Of a DNA stretch of 49,882 nt, positions 1 through 8,256 are shown one piece after another; the first letter of the stretch is position 1; the number at the start of each line of letters is the position of its first letter. The position numbers and the translations under genes were made by a program. The notes beneath the pieces are model-generated. The model did not search any database and had not been told where the DNA came from. It worked only from the letters and a program-made list of their open reading frames with translations. Location: assembly GCF_016862515.1 (NCBI RefSeq), contig NZ_BONC01000060.1, positions 1 to 49,882 on the forward strand, given 5' to 3'. The DNA comes from Asanoa iriomotensis. GTDB lineage: Bacteria > Actinomycetota > Actinomycetes > Mycobacteriales > Micromonosporaceae.

Positions 1-62
1 TCCGCCGCAGCCCGGCCAGGACTTCGACACAGATCCTAGGGTGGGGGTGAGGGGGTGTTTAC

Positions 63-890
63 ATGCCGAAGACCTGGCTTGTCACCGGGAGTTCGCGCGG
101 GATCGGGCGGGCGATCTGCCGAGCCGCGCTCGACAACGGCGACAACGTGGTGGCCACCGCCCGCCGACCGGCAGGTCTGCGCGATCTGGTCATGGAGGAT
201 CCCGATCGGGTACGCGCGGTCGCGCTGGACGTCACCGACCCGGTCGCGGCCGAGAATGCCGTAGGTGCGGCGGTCGAGGCGTTCGGCCGCATCGACGTAG
301 TGGTCAACAACGCCGGCAACGCGAACACCGCACCGATCGAGCACACCTCGCTCGACGAGTTCCGCAGCCAGATCGACGCCAACCTGTTCGGCGTCATCCA
401 CGTCTCCAAGGCCGCCCTGCCCTATTTCAAGGCCCAGCGTTCCGGCCATTACCTCCAGTTCTCGTCGATCGGCGGCCGGGTGGGCGGCACACCGGGCATC
501 GCGCCGTACCAGGCGGCGAAGTTCGGTGTCGAAGGTTTCTCCCTGGTGCTGGGCGCGGAACTGGGGCCGTTCGGCGTCAGGGTGACGATCGTCGAACCGG
601 GCAGCTTCCGCACCGACTGGGCGGGTTCGTCGATGCGGATGGACGACGGCGGGCCGGACTACGCGGAGACCGTGGGTTTCATGGTGCGGTACCGCGACGA
701 GAACGCGGGCCGCGCGGCCGGTGACCCGGCCAGGGCCGCACAGGTGCTCGTCGACGTCGTCGGCCTCGATGAGCCGCCTCAGCGGTTGCTGCTCGGCTCC
801 GACGCCCTCGGGATCGCTGAGCGACACAACACCGCGCTCGCCGAGGAGACCGCGACCTGGGCCGAGGTGTCCCGCTCCACCGACTTCTGA
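63..890 (+). CDS. SDR family NAD(P)-dependent oxidoreductase
   Basis: A 275-residue classical short-chain dehydrogenase/reductase. The nucleotide-binding motif TGSSRGIG lies near residue 8, the NNAG motif near residue 90, a Ser in FSSIGG near residue 136, and the catalytic pair is YQAAK (Tyr149, Lys153), so the active site looks complete. Family members reduce or oxidise carbonyls or alcohols in the cytoplasm; the substrate cannot be read from sequence. The ATG at 63 is preceded by the purine-rich stretch GAGGGGG. The gene is followed by a palindromic control region and then a regulator and exporter, so it may be a separate unit or part of the same response. Confidence 0.9.
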   Translation: MPKTWLVTGSSRGIGRAICRAALDNGDNVVATARRPAGLRDLVMEDPDRVRAVALDVTDPVAAENAVGAAVEAFGRIDVVVNNAGNANTAPIEHTSLDEFRSQIDANLFGVIHVSKAALPYFKAQRSGHYLQFSSIGGRVGGTPGIAPYQAAKFGVEGFSLVLGAELGPFGVRVTIVEPGSFRTDWAGSSMRMDDGGPDYAETVGFMVRYRDENAGRAAGDPARAAQVLVDVVGLDEPPQRLLLGSDALGIAERHNTALAEETATWAEVSRSTDF

Positions 891-930
891 AACAGTCGTT
901 TCGCAAGAGCTGTTGCGCAACATCTCTTGC
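889..930. promoter_or_regulatory. Nested palindromic operator upstream of the ArsR-type regulator
   Basis: Positions 903-930 form a 28-bp inverted repeat with one mismatched pair (910/923). The outer arms are GCAAGAG (903-909) and CTCTTGC (924-930), and the core is the perfect 12-bp palindrome TGTTGCGCAACA (911-922). Directly upstream is a second dyad, GAAAC-agtc-GTTTC (889-902), which overlaps the SDR stop codon. The palindrome ends 17 bp before the ATG of the regulator. This is the expected place and form for an autoregulatory operator of a dimeric winged-helix repressor. That role is inferred from position. Confidence 0.6.
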
Positions 931-947
931 CGTGCCACGCTGTCCGC

Positions 948-1520
948 ATGACAGAACGTCAGGTCCGCCAGGTCACGGACTCCCGCGTGCTCGCCGCGAT
1001 GTCGCACCCGCTGCGCCGGCGGCTGCTCGACGTCCTCGCCGTCTACGGCCCGCAGCCGGTCGGCGCGCTCGCCGAGCGGACCGGCCAGGCGCCGGCCAAC
1101 ATCAGCCACCACATGAAGGTCCTCCGCGACTGCGGCCTGGTCGAGGAGGCACCCGAGCGGGCCCGCGACAAGCGCGAGCGGTGGTGGCGGCCGGTCTCGG
1201 CCGGGTTGCGCTGGTCCGGCCGGGACTTCGCCGACGACCCCGCCGAGTCCGCCGTCCTGCAGGCCGCCGAGTCGCTCAACCTCGACCGCCAGGTCGCGCT
1301 GGTCCGGGAGTGGTACGCCGCCGGCGACGACGAACAGGCCGTCTGGGGTGAGTCCGCGTTCGCCGCCGACCGCTGGCTGCACCTGACCCCGGAGGAACTG
1401 GCGGAGCTCAACCGCGAGATCCTCGCCGTCTTCGACCGCTGGTCGGCACGGGACGCACCGGACGGGCCCGAGCGCCGCCCGGTCTTCGTGTTCGCACACG
1501 GCGTGCCGGCCCAGCCATGA
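948..1520 (+). CDS. ArsR-type winged helix-turn-helix transcriptional regulator
   Basis: A 190-residue DNA-binding protein. The N-terminal part reads like an ArsR/HTH_20 winged helix: LAAMSHPLRRRLLDVL, then ALAERTGQAPANISHHMKVL as the recognition segment. The C-terminal half, about 100 residues, probably binds a ligand or dimerises. I chose the ATG at 948; an in-frame start at 927 would lie inside the palindromic operator. Its stop overlaps the ATG of the MFS gene by ATGA, so the two are co-translated. It most likely represses itself and the exporter. The effector is unknown. Confidence 0.88.
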   Translation: MTERQVRQVTDSRVLAAMSHPLRRRLLDVLAVYGPQPVGALAERTGQAPANISHHMKVLRDCGLVEEAPERARDKRERWWRPVSAGLRWSGRDFADDPAESAVLQAAESLNLDRQVALVREWYAAGDDEQAVWGESAFAADRWLHLTPEELAELNREILAVFDRWSARDAPDGPERRPVFVFAHGVPAQP

Positions 1521-2767
1521 CCGTCACGCGGGCGAGAAGCGCACCGGCCGCCACCGGCGGTCGCGACTTCCGCCTCTTCTGGCTCGGCCAGACCACTTCC
1601 AAGGTTGGCAGCAGCGTGACCGCGGTGGCCCTGCCGCTGGTCGCGGTGGCCACATTGGACGCCAGCACGTTCCAGGTAGCCGCGCTGGCCGCGTGCTCCT
1701 GGCTGCCCTGGCTGCTGATCGGCCTCCCGGCCGGCGCGTGGGTGGACCGGCTACCCCGCCGCCCGTTGATGATCGTCTGCGACCTGCTCTGCCTCGCGGT
1801 CTTCACCAGCGTCCCGCTGGCCTGGTGGCTCGGCACGCTGACGCTCACCCACCTGTTCGCCGCCGCCCTGCTGACCGGCACCGCGGGCGTCTTCCTGCAG
1901 ACCGCCTACCAGGTATACCTGCCGACGCTGCTGCCGCCGGCCGAGCTGCCCGCCGGCAACGCGCGGCTGCAGAGCACCGAGGCCGCGGCCAACGTGGCCG
2001 GGCCGGGCGTGGCCGGCCTGGTCACCCAGCTGGCCGGCGCGGTCATGGGCCTGCTGGTCGACGCGGCCAGCTTCCTGGTCTCGGCGCTCTGCCTGCTCCG
2101 CATCCGCACCCCGGAACGACTCCATCGTGGACCCCGCCGGCCGCTGGGCACCGAGGTGGCCGAGGGCCTGCGGTTCGTCGCCCGGGACCCGTACCTGCGG
2201 ATAATGACGGTTTGGGGCGCGACCAGCAATCTGGCCCTGACCGGCTACCAGGCGGTGCTCGTCGTCTTCCTGGTTCGCGAGGTGGGTGTGGTGCCCGGTG
2301 TCGTGGGTGGACTGCTCGCGGCGACCAGCCTCGGTGGCGTGCTCGGCGCCGCCACCGCTGGCGCGCTCGCGCGGTCGCTCGGCAGCGCCCGCGCCCTGCT
2401 CGTCTGCGCCGCCCTGACGCCGCCGTTCGGTCTGCTGCTGCCACTGGCCGAGCGCGGGCCGCGGCTCGCGCTCGGCGTCGCCGGGCTCGCCGTTGTGTCC
2501 GCCGGCGTCAGCGCCGGCAACGTGATCAAGGGCAGCTTCCGCCAGGCGTACGCGCCGCATCAGCTCCTCGGCCGCGTGACCGTGAGCATGCAACTGCTCA
2601 ACTACGGCACGATCCCGCTGGGCGCGCTCGTCGCGGGCGCGCTCGGTGCCGCCATCGGCGCGCGCCAGACGATCTGGCTGACCATGACGGCCGTGGTCGC
2701 CGCGGGTCTGATCCTCCTCGCGGGCCCGATCCGCCGCACCCGAGACCTGCCGACTCACCCCGGATAG
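1517..2767 (+). CDS. MFS transporter (drug-efflux type)
   Basis: A 416-residue integral membrane protein of the major facilitator superfamily with about 12 hydrophobic segments. The FRLFWLGQTTSKVGSSV entry and the loop DRLPRRPLMI after the second helix are typical of actinobacterial efflux MFS proteins that sit beside ArsR-type regulators. It overlaps the regulator gene by 4 bp. It likely exports a small toxic compound by proton antiport; the substrate is unknown. Its last codons and stop lie in a segment that is a near copy of the 3' end of the neighbouring modC gene (see the repeat at 2746-2872), so its C-terminus may have been reshaped by that duplication. Confidence 0.9.
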   Translation: MTVTRARSAPAATGGRDFRLFWLGQTTSKVGSSVTAVALPLVAVATLDASTFQVAALAACSWLPWLLIGLPAGAWVDRLPRRPLMIVCDLLCLAVFTSVPLAWWLGTLTLTHLFAAALLTGTAGVFLQTAYQVYLPTLLPPAELPAGNARLQSTEAAANVAGPGVAGLVTQLAGAVMGLLVDAASFLVSALCLLRIRTPERLHRGPRRPLGTEVAEGLRFVARDPYLRIMTVWGATSNLALTGYQAVLVVFLVREVGVVPGVVGGLLAATSLGGVLGAATAGALARSLGSARALLVCAALTPPFGLLLPLAERGPRLALGVAGLAVVSAGVSAGNVIKGSFRQAYAPHQLLGRVTVSMQLLNYGTIPLGALVAGALGAAIGARQTIWLTMTAVVAAGLILLAGPIRRTRDLPTHPG

Positions 2768-2872
2768 GCGCTCGACACCGTGGCCGTTGACCGCCGGGCC
2801 ACACCGACCCCGAGCGGACCCTGCCGACTCAGGCCGGATAGGCGTTCGTCTCGGTGGCCTTGACCGCTGCCC
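2746..2872. repeat. Imperfect direct repeat, period 74 bp, at convergent gene ends
   Basis: Two copies of about 53 bp begin at 2746 and 2820. Both open with CCTGCCGACTCA, share CCGGATAGGCG, and continue with GTGGCC and TTGACCGC at matching places. The second copy is the true 3' end of modC (minus strand). The first copy contains the stop codon of the MFS gene (plus strand). Read on the minus strand, the first copy resembles the modC tail with a one-base indel. This suggests a local tandem duplication. Confidence 0.65.
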
Positions 2873-3887
2873 AGACCCGTTGGCCGGCCGTCAGGCCGAG
2901 CTCCGCCGCCGCTGGCGGGGTGATGTCGGCGGCGGCTTCGATCGGGCCTTGCAAGCCCACCCGCAGGTTGTCGCCGTGCCGTTGGACCCCGGCCACCGTC
3001 GCCTGCCACACGTTGCGCGGGCTGCCCTCCGGCCGTTCGCTGAAGATCGCGACAGCGGACGGCCGGAACGCCACGAAGGCCTCGCCGCTGACCCGGTCCG
3101 TCACCGCCAGGGTGAGCCCGTCCGCGACCCGGACGCCGCCGTCGGCCGCGTGACCTCGGTAGAGGTTGAGCCCGACGAGGCGGGCCACGTAGTCGGTGCG
3201 CGGCCGGGCGGTCACCGCCGCCGCGTCGCCCTCCTGCACCACCGCGCCGTGCTCGATGACGACCAGCCGGTCCGCGAGCACCAGGGCGTCGAGCGGGTCG
3301 TGGGTCACGAGCAGGGTCGCACCGGGGTGCTCGGCCAGGTGGCGTTGCAGCTCGACGCGGGTGTCGAGGCGGGTACGCGCGTCCAGCGCCGCCAGCGGCT
3401 CGTCAAGCAACAGCAACTCCGGGTGGGTGGCCAGCGCCCGGGCCAGCGCCACCCGCTGGGCCTGGCCCCCGGAGAGCTGGCGCGGCTTGCGCTTGGCGAA
3501 CTCGGCGAGGCCCACCCGGGCCAGCCAGTCGGCCGCCTCGGCCCGGGCCTTGCGCTTGTCGACGCCGTGCCGGCGCGGCCCGAAGGCCACGTTGTCGAGG
3601 GCCGACAGGTGCGGGAAGAGCAGGTAGTCCTGGAACACCACGCCGATCGGGCGGCGTTCCGTCGGCGTCCACACCCGAGCGTCGGGGCGGTCCAGCTCGC
3701 GCTCGCCGAGCCGGACGTGCCCGGCGGTCAGCGGCTCCAGGCCGGCCAGCGCGCGCATCGCCGTGGTCTTGCCGGCGCCGTTGGGCCCGAGCAGCGCGAG
3801 CACCTCGCCGGCCGCGATGCGCAGGTGCACGTCGAGCCGGAAGGTGCCTCGGTCGACGACGAGCCGGGCGTCGAGCAGGTCGGTCAT
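2829..3887 (-). CDS. modC: Molybdate ABC transporter ATP-binding protein ModC
   Basis: A 352-residue ATPase that powers molybdate import. Walker A is GPNGAGKTT near residue 35, the signature is LSGGQAQRVALARAL, and Walker B is LLLLDEPLAALD. A C-terminal region of about 120 residues (from ARLVGLNLYRG on) has the make-up of the TOBE domain that binds oxyanion in ModC. I chose the ATG at 3887 because it overlaps the modB stop by ATGA; an in-frame ATG at 3902 exists. It is the last gene of a modA-modB-modC operon. The ATPase works at the inner face of the ModB dimer. Confidence 0.9.
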   Translation of the reverse strand: MTDLLDARLVVDRGTFRLDVHLRIAAGEVLALLGPNGAGKTTAMRALAGLEPLTAGHVRLGERELDRPDARVWTPTERRPIGVVFQDYLLFPHLSALDNVAFGPRRHGVDKRKARAEAADWLARVGLAEFAKRKPRQLSGGQAQRVALARALATHPELLLLDEPLAALDARTRLDTRVELQRHLAEHPGATLLVTHDPLDALVLADRLVVIEHGAVVQEGDAAAVTARPRTDYVARLVGLNLYRGHAADGGVRVADGLTLAVTDRVSGEAFVAFRPSAVAIFSERPEGSPRNVWQATVAGVQRHGDNLRVGLQGPIEAAADITPPAAAELGLTAGQRVWAAVKATETNAYPA

Positions 3888-4669
3888 GCGCTCGAGATCC
3901 ATTTGTCGCGCAGGCTGGCCAGGATCACGACGGAGACGAAGAGCAGCAGCAGGCTCAGCACGATCGCCGCCTGGAGATCGGTCTCGAGCGCCAGGTAGAC
4001 GGCGAGCGGCATCGTCTGCGTCTTGCCCGGGAAGTTGCCGGCGAACGTGATCGTCGCGCCGAACTCACCGAGCGCCCGCGCCCAGCAGAGCACGGCTCCG
4101 GCCGCCACGCCCGGTGCCACCAGCGGCAGCGTCACGCGGGTGAACGTGGTCCACCGCCCCGCGCCCAGCGTCGCGGCCGCCTCCTCGTAGCGGGCGTCCG
4201 CGCCGCGCAGCGCGCCCTCGACCGCGATGATCAGGAACGGCATCGCGACGAACGCCTCGGCGACGATCACCCCGGCCGTGGTGAACGGCAGCGTGATGCC
4301 GAAGGTGCTGTCGAGCCACTCACCGATCAAACCGCGCCGCCCGAACACGAGCAGCAGCGCGACACCGCCGACCACCGGCGGCAGCACGAGCGGCACCGTC
4401 ACCAGCGCCCGCACCAGCCGCCGGCCCGGGAAGGAGACCCGGGCCAGCAGCCAGGCCAGCGGCACGCCCAGCACCAGGCAGCCCAGCGTCGCGACGGTCG
4501 CGGTGAGCAGCGACAGGCGCAGCGCGGTCAGGATGCCCGGCTCGGTGAGCCGGCTGGGCAGCGTGGTCCACGGTGTGCGGTAGAGCAGGCCCACCAGCGG
4601 AAGGATCAGGAAGAGCAGCCCCAGCAGGGCGGGCACGATCAGCGCCAGGGGAGCCCGGCGGCGTCTCAC
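3884..4669 (-). CDS. modB: Molybdate ABC transporter permease ModB
   Basis: A 261-residue inner-membrane permease with about six hydrophobic segments. The cytoplasmic coupling loop EEAAATLGAGRWTTFTRVTL matches the EAA motif of binding-protein-dependent permeases. The GTG start at 4669 overlaps the modA stop (CCGTGA), and the stop overlaps the modC start. The open frame runs far upstream, but that part is only another frame of modA. The neighbouring ModA-type binding protein and TOBE-bearing ATPase make molybdate (or tungstate) the likely substrate. Confidence 0.9.
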   Translation of the reverse strand: MRRRRAPLALIVPALLGLLFLILPLVGLLYRTPWTTLPSRLTEPGILTALRLSLLTATVATLGCLVLGVPLAWLLARVSFPGRRLVRALVTVPLVLPPVVGGVALLLVFGRRGLIGEWLDSTFGITLPFTTAGVIVAEAFVAMPFLIIAVEGALRGADARYEEAAATLGAGRWTTFTRVTLPLVAPGVAAGAVLCWARALGEFGATITFAGNFPGKTQTMPLAVYLALETDLQAAIVLSLLLLFVSVVILASLRDKWISSA

Positions 4670-5469
4670 GGTTTCTGGAAGCCGGCGTTCGTCAGCACCT
4701 GCTCTGCCGCGGGAGACAGCACGTAGTTGACGAACGCCTGCGCGCCCGCCTGGTTGGGTGCGTTCTTGAGGACCACGATCGGGTACTCGTTGACGGCGCT
4801 GGCCGACTCGGGGAACTCCACCGCGTCGACGTCGTTGGCCGCGGCCTTCGCGTCGGTGCGGTAGACCAGCGCCGCGTCGACCTCGCCGAGGGTCACCTTG
4901 GACAGGGCGGCCTTCACGTCCTGCTCCTGGGTGACCGGAGTGACCTGGACGTTGGCGGCCTGCAGCGCCTTCTGCGCGGCGGCGCCGCAGGGCACCTGCG
5001 GCGCGCAGAGCGCGACCTTCACGCCGGGCTGGGCGAGCCCGGAGAGCGAGGTGATGTTCTTCGGGTTGCCCTTCGGCACCGCGATCACGAGCTGGTTCTT
5101 GGCGAAGTTCTGGGGGGTGCCGTCGGCGTTGCCGGCGTCGGTGACCGTCTTCATGTTGGCCGGCGCCGCCGAGGCGAACACGTCGGCCGGCGCGCCCTGG
5201 TTGATCTGCGTCGCCAGGGCCGAGCTGCCGGCGAAGCTGAACGTCACGGTCGTGCCGGGGTTGGCCGCTTCGAAGTCCTTGCCGATCTGGGTGAAGGACT
5301 CGGTGAGCGACGCGGCGGCGAACACCGTGATCGGGCCGCTGACCCCGCTGCCGCTGGTGCTGCCCGCGGTCGGGGCGGTGTTGGCGGTGTTGGCGCTGTC
5401 GCTGCCGCAGGCGGTGAGACTCGCGGCCGTGACGGCGGCCAGGACGATGCTGATCCAACGTGCTCTCAC
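4666..5469 (-). CDS. modA: Molybdate ABC transporter substrate-binding lipoprotein ModA
   Basis: A 267-residue exported lipoprotein. The GTG start at 5469 gives a short signal peptide ending in the lipobox LTAC, with the lipidated Cys at residue 21; an AAAGGG stretch sits upstream as a ribosome site. A longer reading from 5544 would put about 25 residues before the signal and is less likely. The mature protein has the ModA pattern: ITVFAAASLTESF, then GSSALATQINQGAPADVFASA, then PQNFAKNQLVI. It captures molybdate outside the membrane and hands it to ModBC. It is the first gene of its operon and is divergent from a methyltransferase gene. Confidence 0.93.
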   Translation of the reverse strand: MRARWISIVLAAVTAASLTACGSDSANTANTAPTAGSTSGSGVSGPITVFAAASLTESFTQIGKDFEAANPGTTVTFSFAGSSALATQINQGAPADVFASAAPANMKTVTDAGNADGTPQNFAKNQLVIAVPKGNPKNITSLSGLAQPGVKVALCAPQVPCGAAAQKALQAANVQVTPVTQEQDVKAALSKVTLGEVDAALVYRTDAKAAANDVDAVEFPESASAVNEYPIVVLKNAPNQAGAQAFVNYVLSPAAEQVLTNAGFQKP

Positions 5470-5579
5470 GGGCGCACCCTTTATCTCAGGCCCTCGCAGC
5501 TGCGATGGCGATCCAGGCATCAGGATGGCATTTTCCCCAGCCACTGGTCAGGATAGGCCAGCAATTGCAGGATAGAGTA
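5470..5579. promoter_or_regulatory. Divergent control region with three CAGGAT repeats
   Basis: The 110-bp region between modA (minus) and the methyltransferase (plus) holds CAGGAT at 5521, 5549 and 5568 in the same orientation. It also has the dyad CTGG-N10-CCAG at 5544-5561, which encloses the middle copy, and the palindrome GCAATTGC. These could be operator elements for one or both genes. No ModE-type TATATA dyad is visible. Confidence 0.35.
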
Positions 5580-6473
5580 GTGACCAGGTGGGACGAGATG
5601 ATCGACAACCTCGTCGATCTGCTCCCGGCGGCGGCGACCGTGGTCGTCGATGGGGCCGGCGAGCGCAACGGGCTGGTGGCCGACCGACTGGCGGCGCAGC
5701 GGGTCTCGGTGACCTCAGGCCCCTGCTGGCGCGAGTCCCGCCCCGACGTGCTGGTCTGGTTGCGCGTCCCGCCCGCCTCCGTCGACAGCCCCGAGCACCA
5801 GGCCGACGTCGTGATCGACCTGCACGATCCGCAGTGGCCGGTCATCCGGCACGTGGACCCTCGGCTGGCCGACCGCACCCGGTGGTACCTGCCGGAGAGC
5901 CGCGCCTTCTTCGCGACAAGGGCGGCGACCTGGGACGCCAAGTTCGGCGACGACCTGCCCGCCTACGCGGCGGCGGTCGCCGAGGCCGCACTGGCGGCCG
6001 GCGGCGTCGCGGTCGACGTCGGCTGCGGCACCGGCCGGGCGCTGCCCGCGCTGCGCGCCGCGGTCGGGCCGACCGGTCGGGTGCTGGGCATCGACATCAC
6101 GCCCGAGATGCTGGCGGTGGCCGCCGAGCGCGCCGGCTCGCTGCGGGCGTTGCTGCTGCTGGCGGACGCCCGCCGGCTGCCGCTGCCCGACGGCGCGGTC
6201 GACGGGATCTTCGCCGCCGGTCTGGTCGCCCACCTGCCTGACCCGACCGCCGGCCTGCGCGAACTGGCCCGCGTCACCCGGCCCGGCGGTCGGCTGGTGA
6301 TCTTCCACCCGTCCGGTCGCGCGGCCCTCGCTGCCCGGCACGGCCGCCCGTTGCGCGCTGACGAGCCACTTTCACCAGGCCCGCTGGCGGCGTCGACCCA
6401 CGCCAGCGGCTGGCGCCTCGACACCTACTGCGACGACGAGCACCGGTTCCTGGCGCTGGCCACCCGGGACTGA
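5580..6473 (+). CDS. Class I SAM-dependent methyltransferase with a degenerate kinase-like N-terminal domain
   Basis: About 297 residues from a GTG at 5580; an ATG at 5598 is an alternative. The C-terminal half is a clear Rossmann methyltransferase: VDVGCGTGRALPAL near residue 145 is motif I, followed by GIDITPEMLAVAAER and LPLPDGAVDGIFAAGLVAHL. The first 100 residues look like a shrunken P-loop nucleoside (uridine-type) kinase. VVVDGAGERNG stands where a Walker A would be but lacks the GKS/T, and ADVVIDLHDPQWPVI resembles the tail of actinobacterial uridine-kinase-like proteins. It should transfer a methyl group from SAM to a small molecule that cannot be predicted. The gene ends 1 bp before the stop of the convergent GGDEF-EAL gene. 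Confidence 0.75.
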   Translation: MTRWDEMIDNLVDLLPAAATVVVDGAGERNGLVADRLAAQRVSVTSGPCWRESRPDVLVWLRVPPASVDSPEHQADVVIDLHDPQWPVIRHVDPRLADRTRWYLPESRAFFATRAATWDAKFGDDLPAYAAAVAEAALAAGGVAVDVGCGTGRALPALRAAVGPTGRVLGIDITPEMLAVAAERAGSLRALLLLADARRLPLPDGAVDGIFAAGLVAHLPDPTAGLRELARVTRPGGRLVIFHPSGRAALAARHGRPLRADEPLSPGPLAASTHASGWRLDTYCDDEHRFLALATRD

Positions 6474-6474
6474 C

Positions 6475-8229
6475 TCAGCGGCCGGGGGTGCCCGCCAGGG
6501 TGGTCAGCAACGCGTCGAGCGGCTGCGGCCGGCCGACGTAGAACCCTTGTGCATAGTGGACACCGAGGTCGAGCAGGGCGGCGACCTGGGTCGCGGACTC
6601 GACCCCCTCGGCCGTCACGCTGATGCCCAGGCCCGCCGCGAGGTCGGCGAGCAGCTTGACCACCGTGTGGTCACCGGCGTTGTGCGGCAGACCGACGACG
6701 AACGCCCGGTCGATCTTGAGCCCCTGCAGCGGGAGCTGGGACAGGTAGCGCAGGCTCGTCGAGCCGGTGCCCATGTCGTCGAGGACCAGACCGACGCCGG
6801 CCCGCCGCAGCGCGTCCAGCCGGGGCATCGCCTGCGACAACGTGCCCAGGTCGGCGTCCTCGGAGATCTCCACCGCCAGCCGCTCGCCGGGCAGGCCCGC
6901 CGCGGCCAGCGCGGCGGTCACGGAGTCGTCGACCGACAGCGCGAGCGTCGCGGCGGAGACGTTGACGTAGACGCGCCGCGGCGCGGTGTCACCGTGCCTG
7001 CCCAGCAGCGTGGCCATGTCGGCACAGGCATGATCGAGGACCCAACGATCGAGATCGGGTACGTGGCCCGCACGGTTGGCGTCCGCGAGGAACCGCCCGG
7101 GCTGCAGCAGGCCGAACCGCGGATGCAGCCAGCGCACCAACGCCTCGACGCCGACCACGCGGCGGTCCCGCAGGTCGACGATCGGCTGGTAGAACAGCCG
7201 CAGCTCGTCGTCGCGGATGGCGTCGAGCACCGAACGATCGCTCTTGGCGGGGCGCATGGCCAGCTCGGCGCCGACCCCGGTGACCACGGCCGTGCGCCCG
7301 CCACCGGTCTGCTTCGCCTGGTACATCGCCATGTCGGCCTCGCTGAGCAGGCTGTGCGAGTCGGCCGTCGGGCCCGACGCCGCCACGCCCACGCTCGCCG
7401 ACACGGTGGTGCCCCGGGGCAGGTGACCGTCGCGGGCCGTCACCGCGAGCACGAAGCGGTGGCCGAGGGCGTACGCGGCGGACTCCGCGGGTTCGTTGCC
7501 CGACAGCCGCGACAGCACGGCGAACTCGTCGCCACCGAGCCGGGCGACCAGCTCGCCGGGCAGCGCGGCCCGGGCCATCCGCTGCGCGGTCACCACCAGC
7601 ACGGCGTCGCCGAGCTCGTGGCCGTGCGTGTCGTTGATGCGCTTCAGGCCGTCGAGATCGACGTACGCGAGCAGCACACGCTCACCGCCCCGACCGGCCT
7701 CGGTGCACGCCGCGGCCAGCCGGTCGAGCAGGTGGGAACGGTTCGCCAGGCCGGTGAGCTCGTCGTGGGTGGCCCGGTGCGAATACAGGCGGGCGAGGCC
7801 GTCGAAGATCTCGGCGGCCGACACGCGCCCGGCGACCTCGCCGTCCTCGTCGACCAGCACGTCGTCGTAGGTCTGGTGCGCGGACCGGGCGCGGGCCATG
7901 AAAGCGGCCGTCTCCACCGGAGTGTCAGCCGGAAGCCGGAGCGGTCGCCAGTCGGCGGCCTCGACGATCGGCTGGCGGGACCGCAGTGCCCGGCCGAACC
8001 CGAACGGGCCGGCCATCATCGTGCCGAACGGCTCCCGCATGATCAGACCGCGGTGCGGGCCGTCGACCACCACCACGCAACGCAGAAGCGGGTCGGCCCG
8101 GAACAGGTCGTCGACCTGGCCGCAGGTGTGGTCAGCCGACACTGTCGAGACCGCTCGCGCGAGGCCCCGCAGCGTAGCCGATGGTGGGGGAGCGCCCCCG
8201 AAGCCGTCCACCGAGGCAATTTGTAACAC
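6475..8229 (-). CDS. Bifunctional GGDEF-EAL cyclic-di-GMP protein with N-terminal CBS-like region
   Basis: 584 residues. Residues about 25-155 look like a pair of CBS modules (VVVVDGPHRGLIMRE, DDVLVDEDGEVAGRVS), probably a nucleotide sensor. The GGDEF domain has an intact RLGGDEFAV at 232-236. No RxxD inhibitory site sits just upstream of it. The EAL domain has EALVRW at 362, NVSAATL, VEISEDADLG, LDDMGTGS, LKIDRAF and AEGVES, so both synthesis and hydrolysis of cyclic-di-GMP look possible. No membrane segment is seen, so it should be cytoplasmic. The longest start is a GTG at 8229. It stands alone between convergent and tandem neighbours. Confidence 0.92.
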   Translation of the reverse strand: MLQIASVDGFGGAPPPSATLRGLARAVSTVSADHTCGQVDDLFRADPLLRCVVVVDGPHRGLIMREPFGTMMAGPFGFGRALRSRQPIVEAADWRPLRLPADTPVETAAFMARARSAHQTYDDVLVDEDGEVAGRVSAAEIFDGLARLYSHRATHDELTGLANRSHLLDRLAAACTEAGRGGERVLLAYVDLDGLKRINDTHGHELGDAVLVVTAQRMARAALPGELVARLGGDEFAVLSRLSGNEPAESAAYALGHRFVLAVTARDGHLPRGTTVSASVGVAASGPTADSHSLLSEADMAMYQAKQTGGGRTAVVTGVGAELAMRPAKSDRSVLDAIRDDELRLFYQPIVDLRDRRVVGVEALVRWLHPRFGLLQPGRFLADANRAGHVPDLDRWVLDHACADMATLLGRHGDTAPRRVYVNVSAATLALSVDDSVTAALAAAGLPGERLAVEISEDADLGTLSQAMPRLDALRRAGVGLVLDDMGTGSTSLRYLSQLPLQGLKIDRAFVVGLPHNAGDHTVVKLLADLAAGLGISVTAEGVESATQVAALLDLGVHYAQGFYVGRPQPLDALLTTLAGTPGR

Positions 8230-8256
8230 CTCGCGGGTGCGACACGCTAGCGACTC

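Noticed and set aside
1-62. Partial gene at the left edge
   Set aside because: No frame with a plausible start, stop or motif; it looks like a short leader of the SDR gene.
36-1499. 487-codon minus-strand frame over the SDR and ArsR genes
   Set aside because: It is antisense to two well-supported genes and has low-complexity composition.
3884-5458. A 524-codon frame seeming to fuse a long N-terminus to ModB
   Set aside because: The first half is a shadow of modA; the real permease starts at the GTG at 4669.
5470-5579. Molybdenum cofactor riboswitch before modA
   Set aside because: The conserved helices of that RNA are not recognisable; only short repeats are seen.
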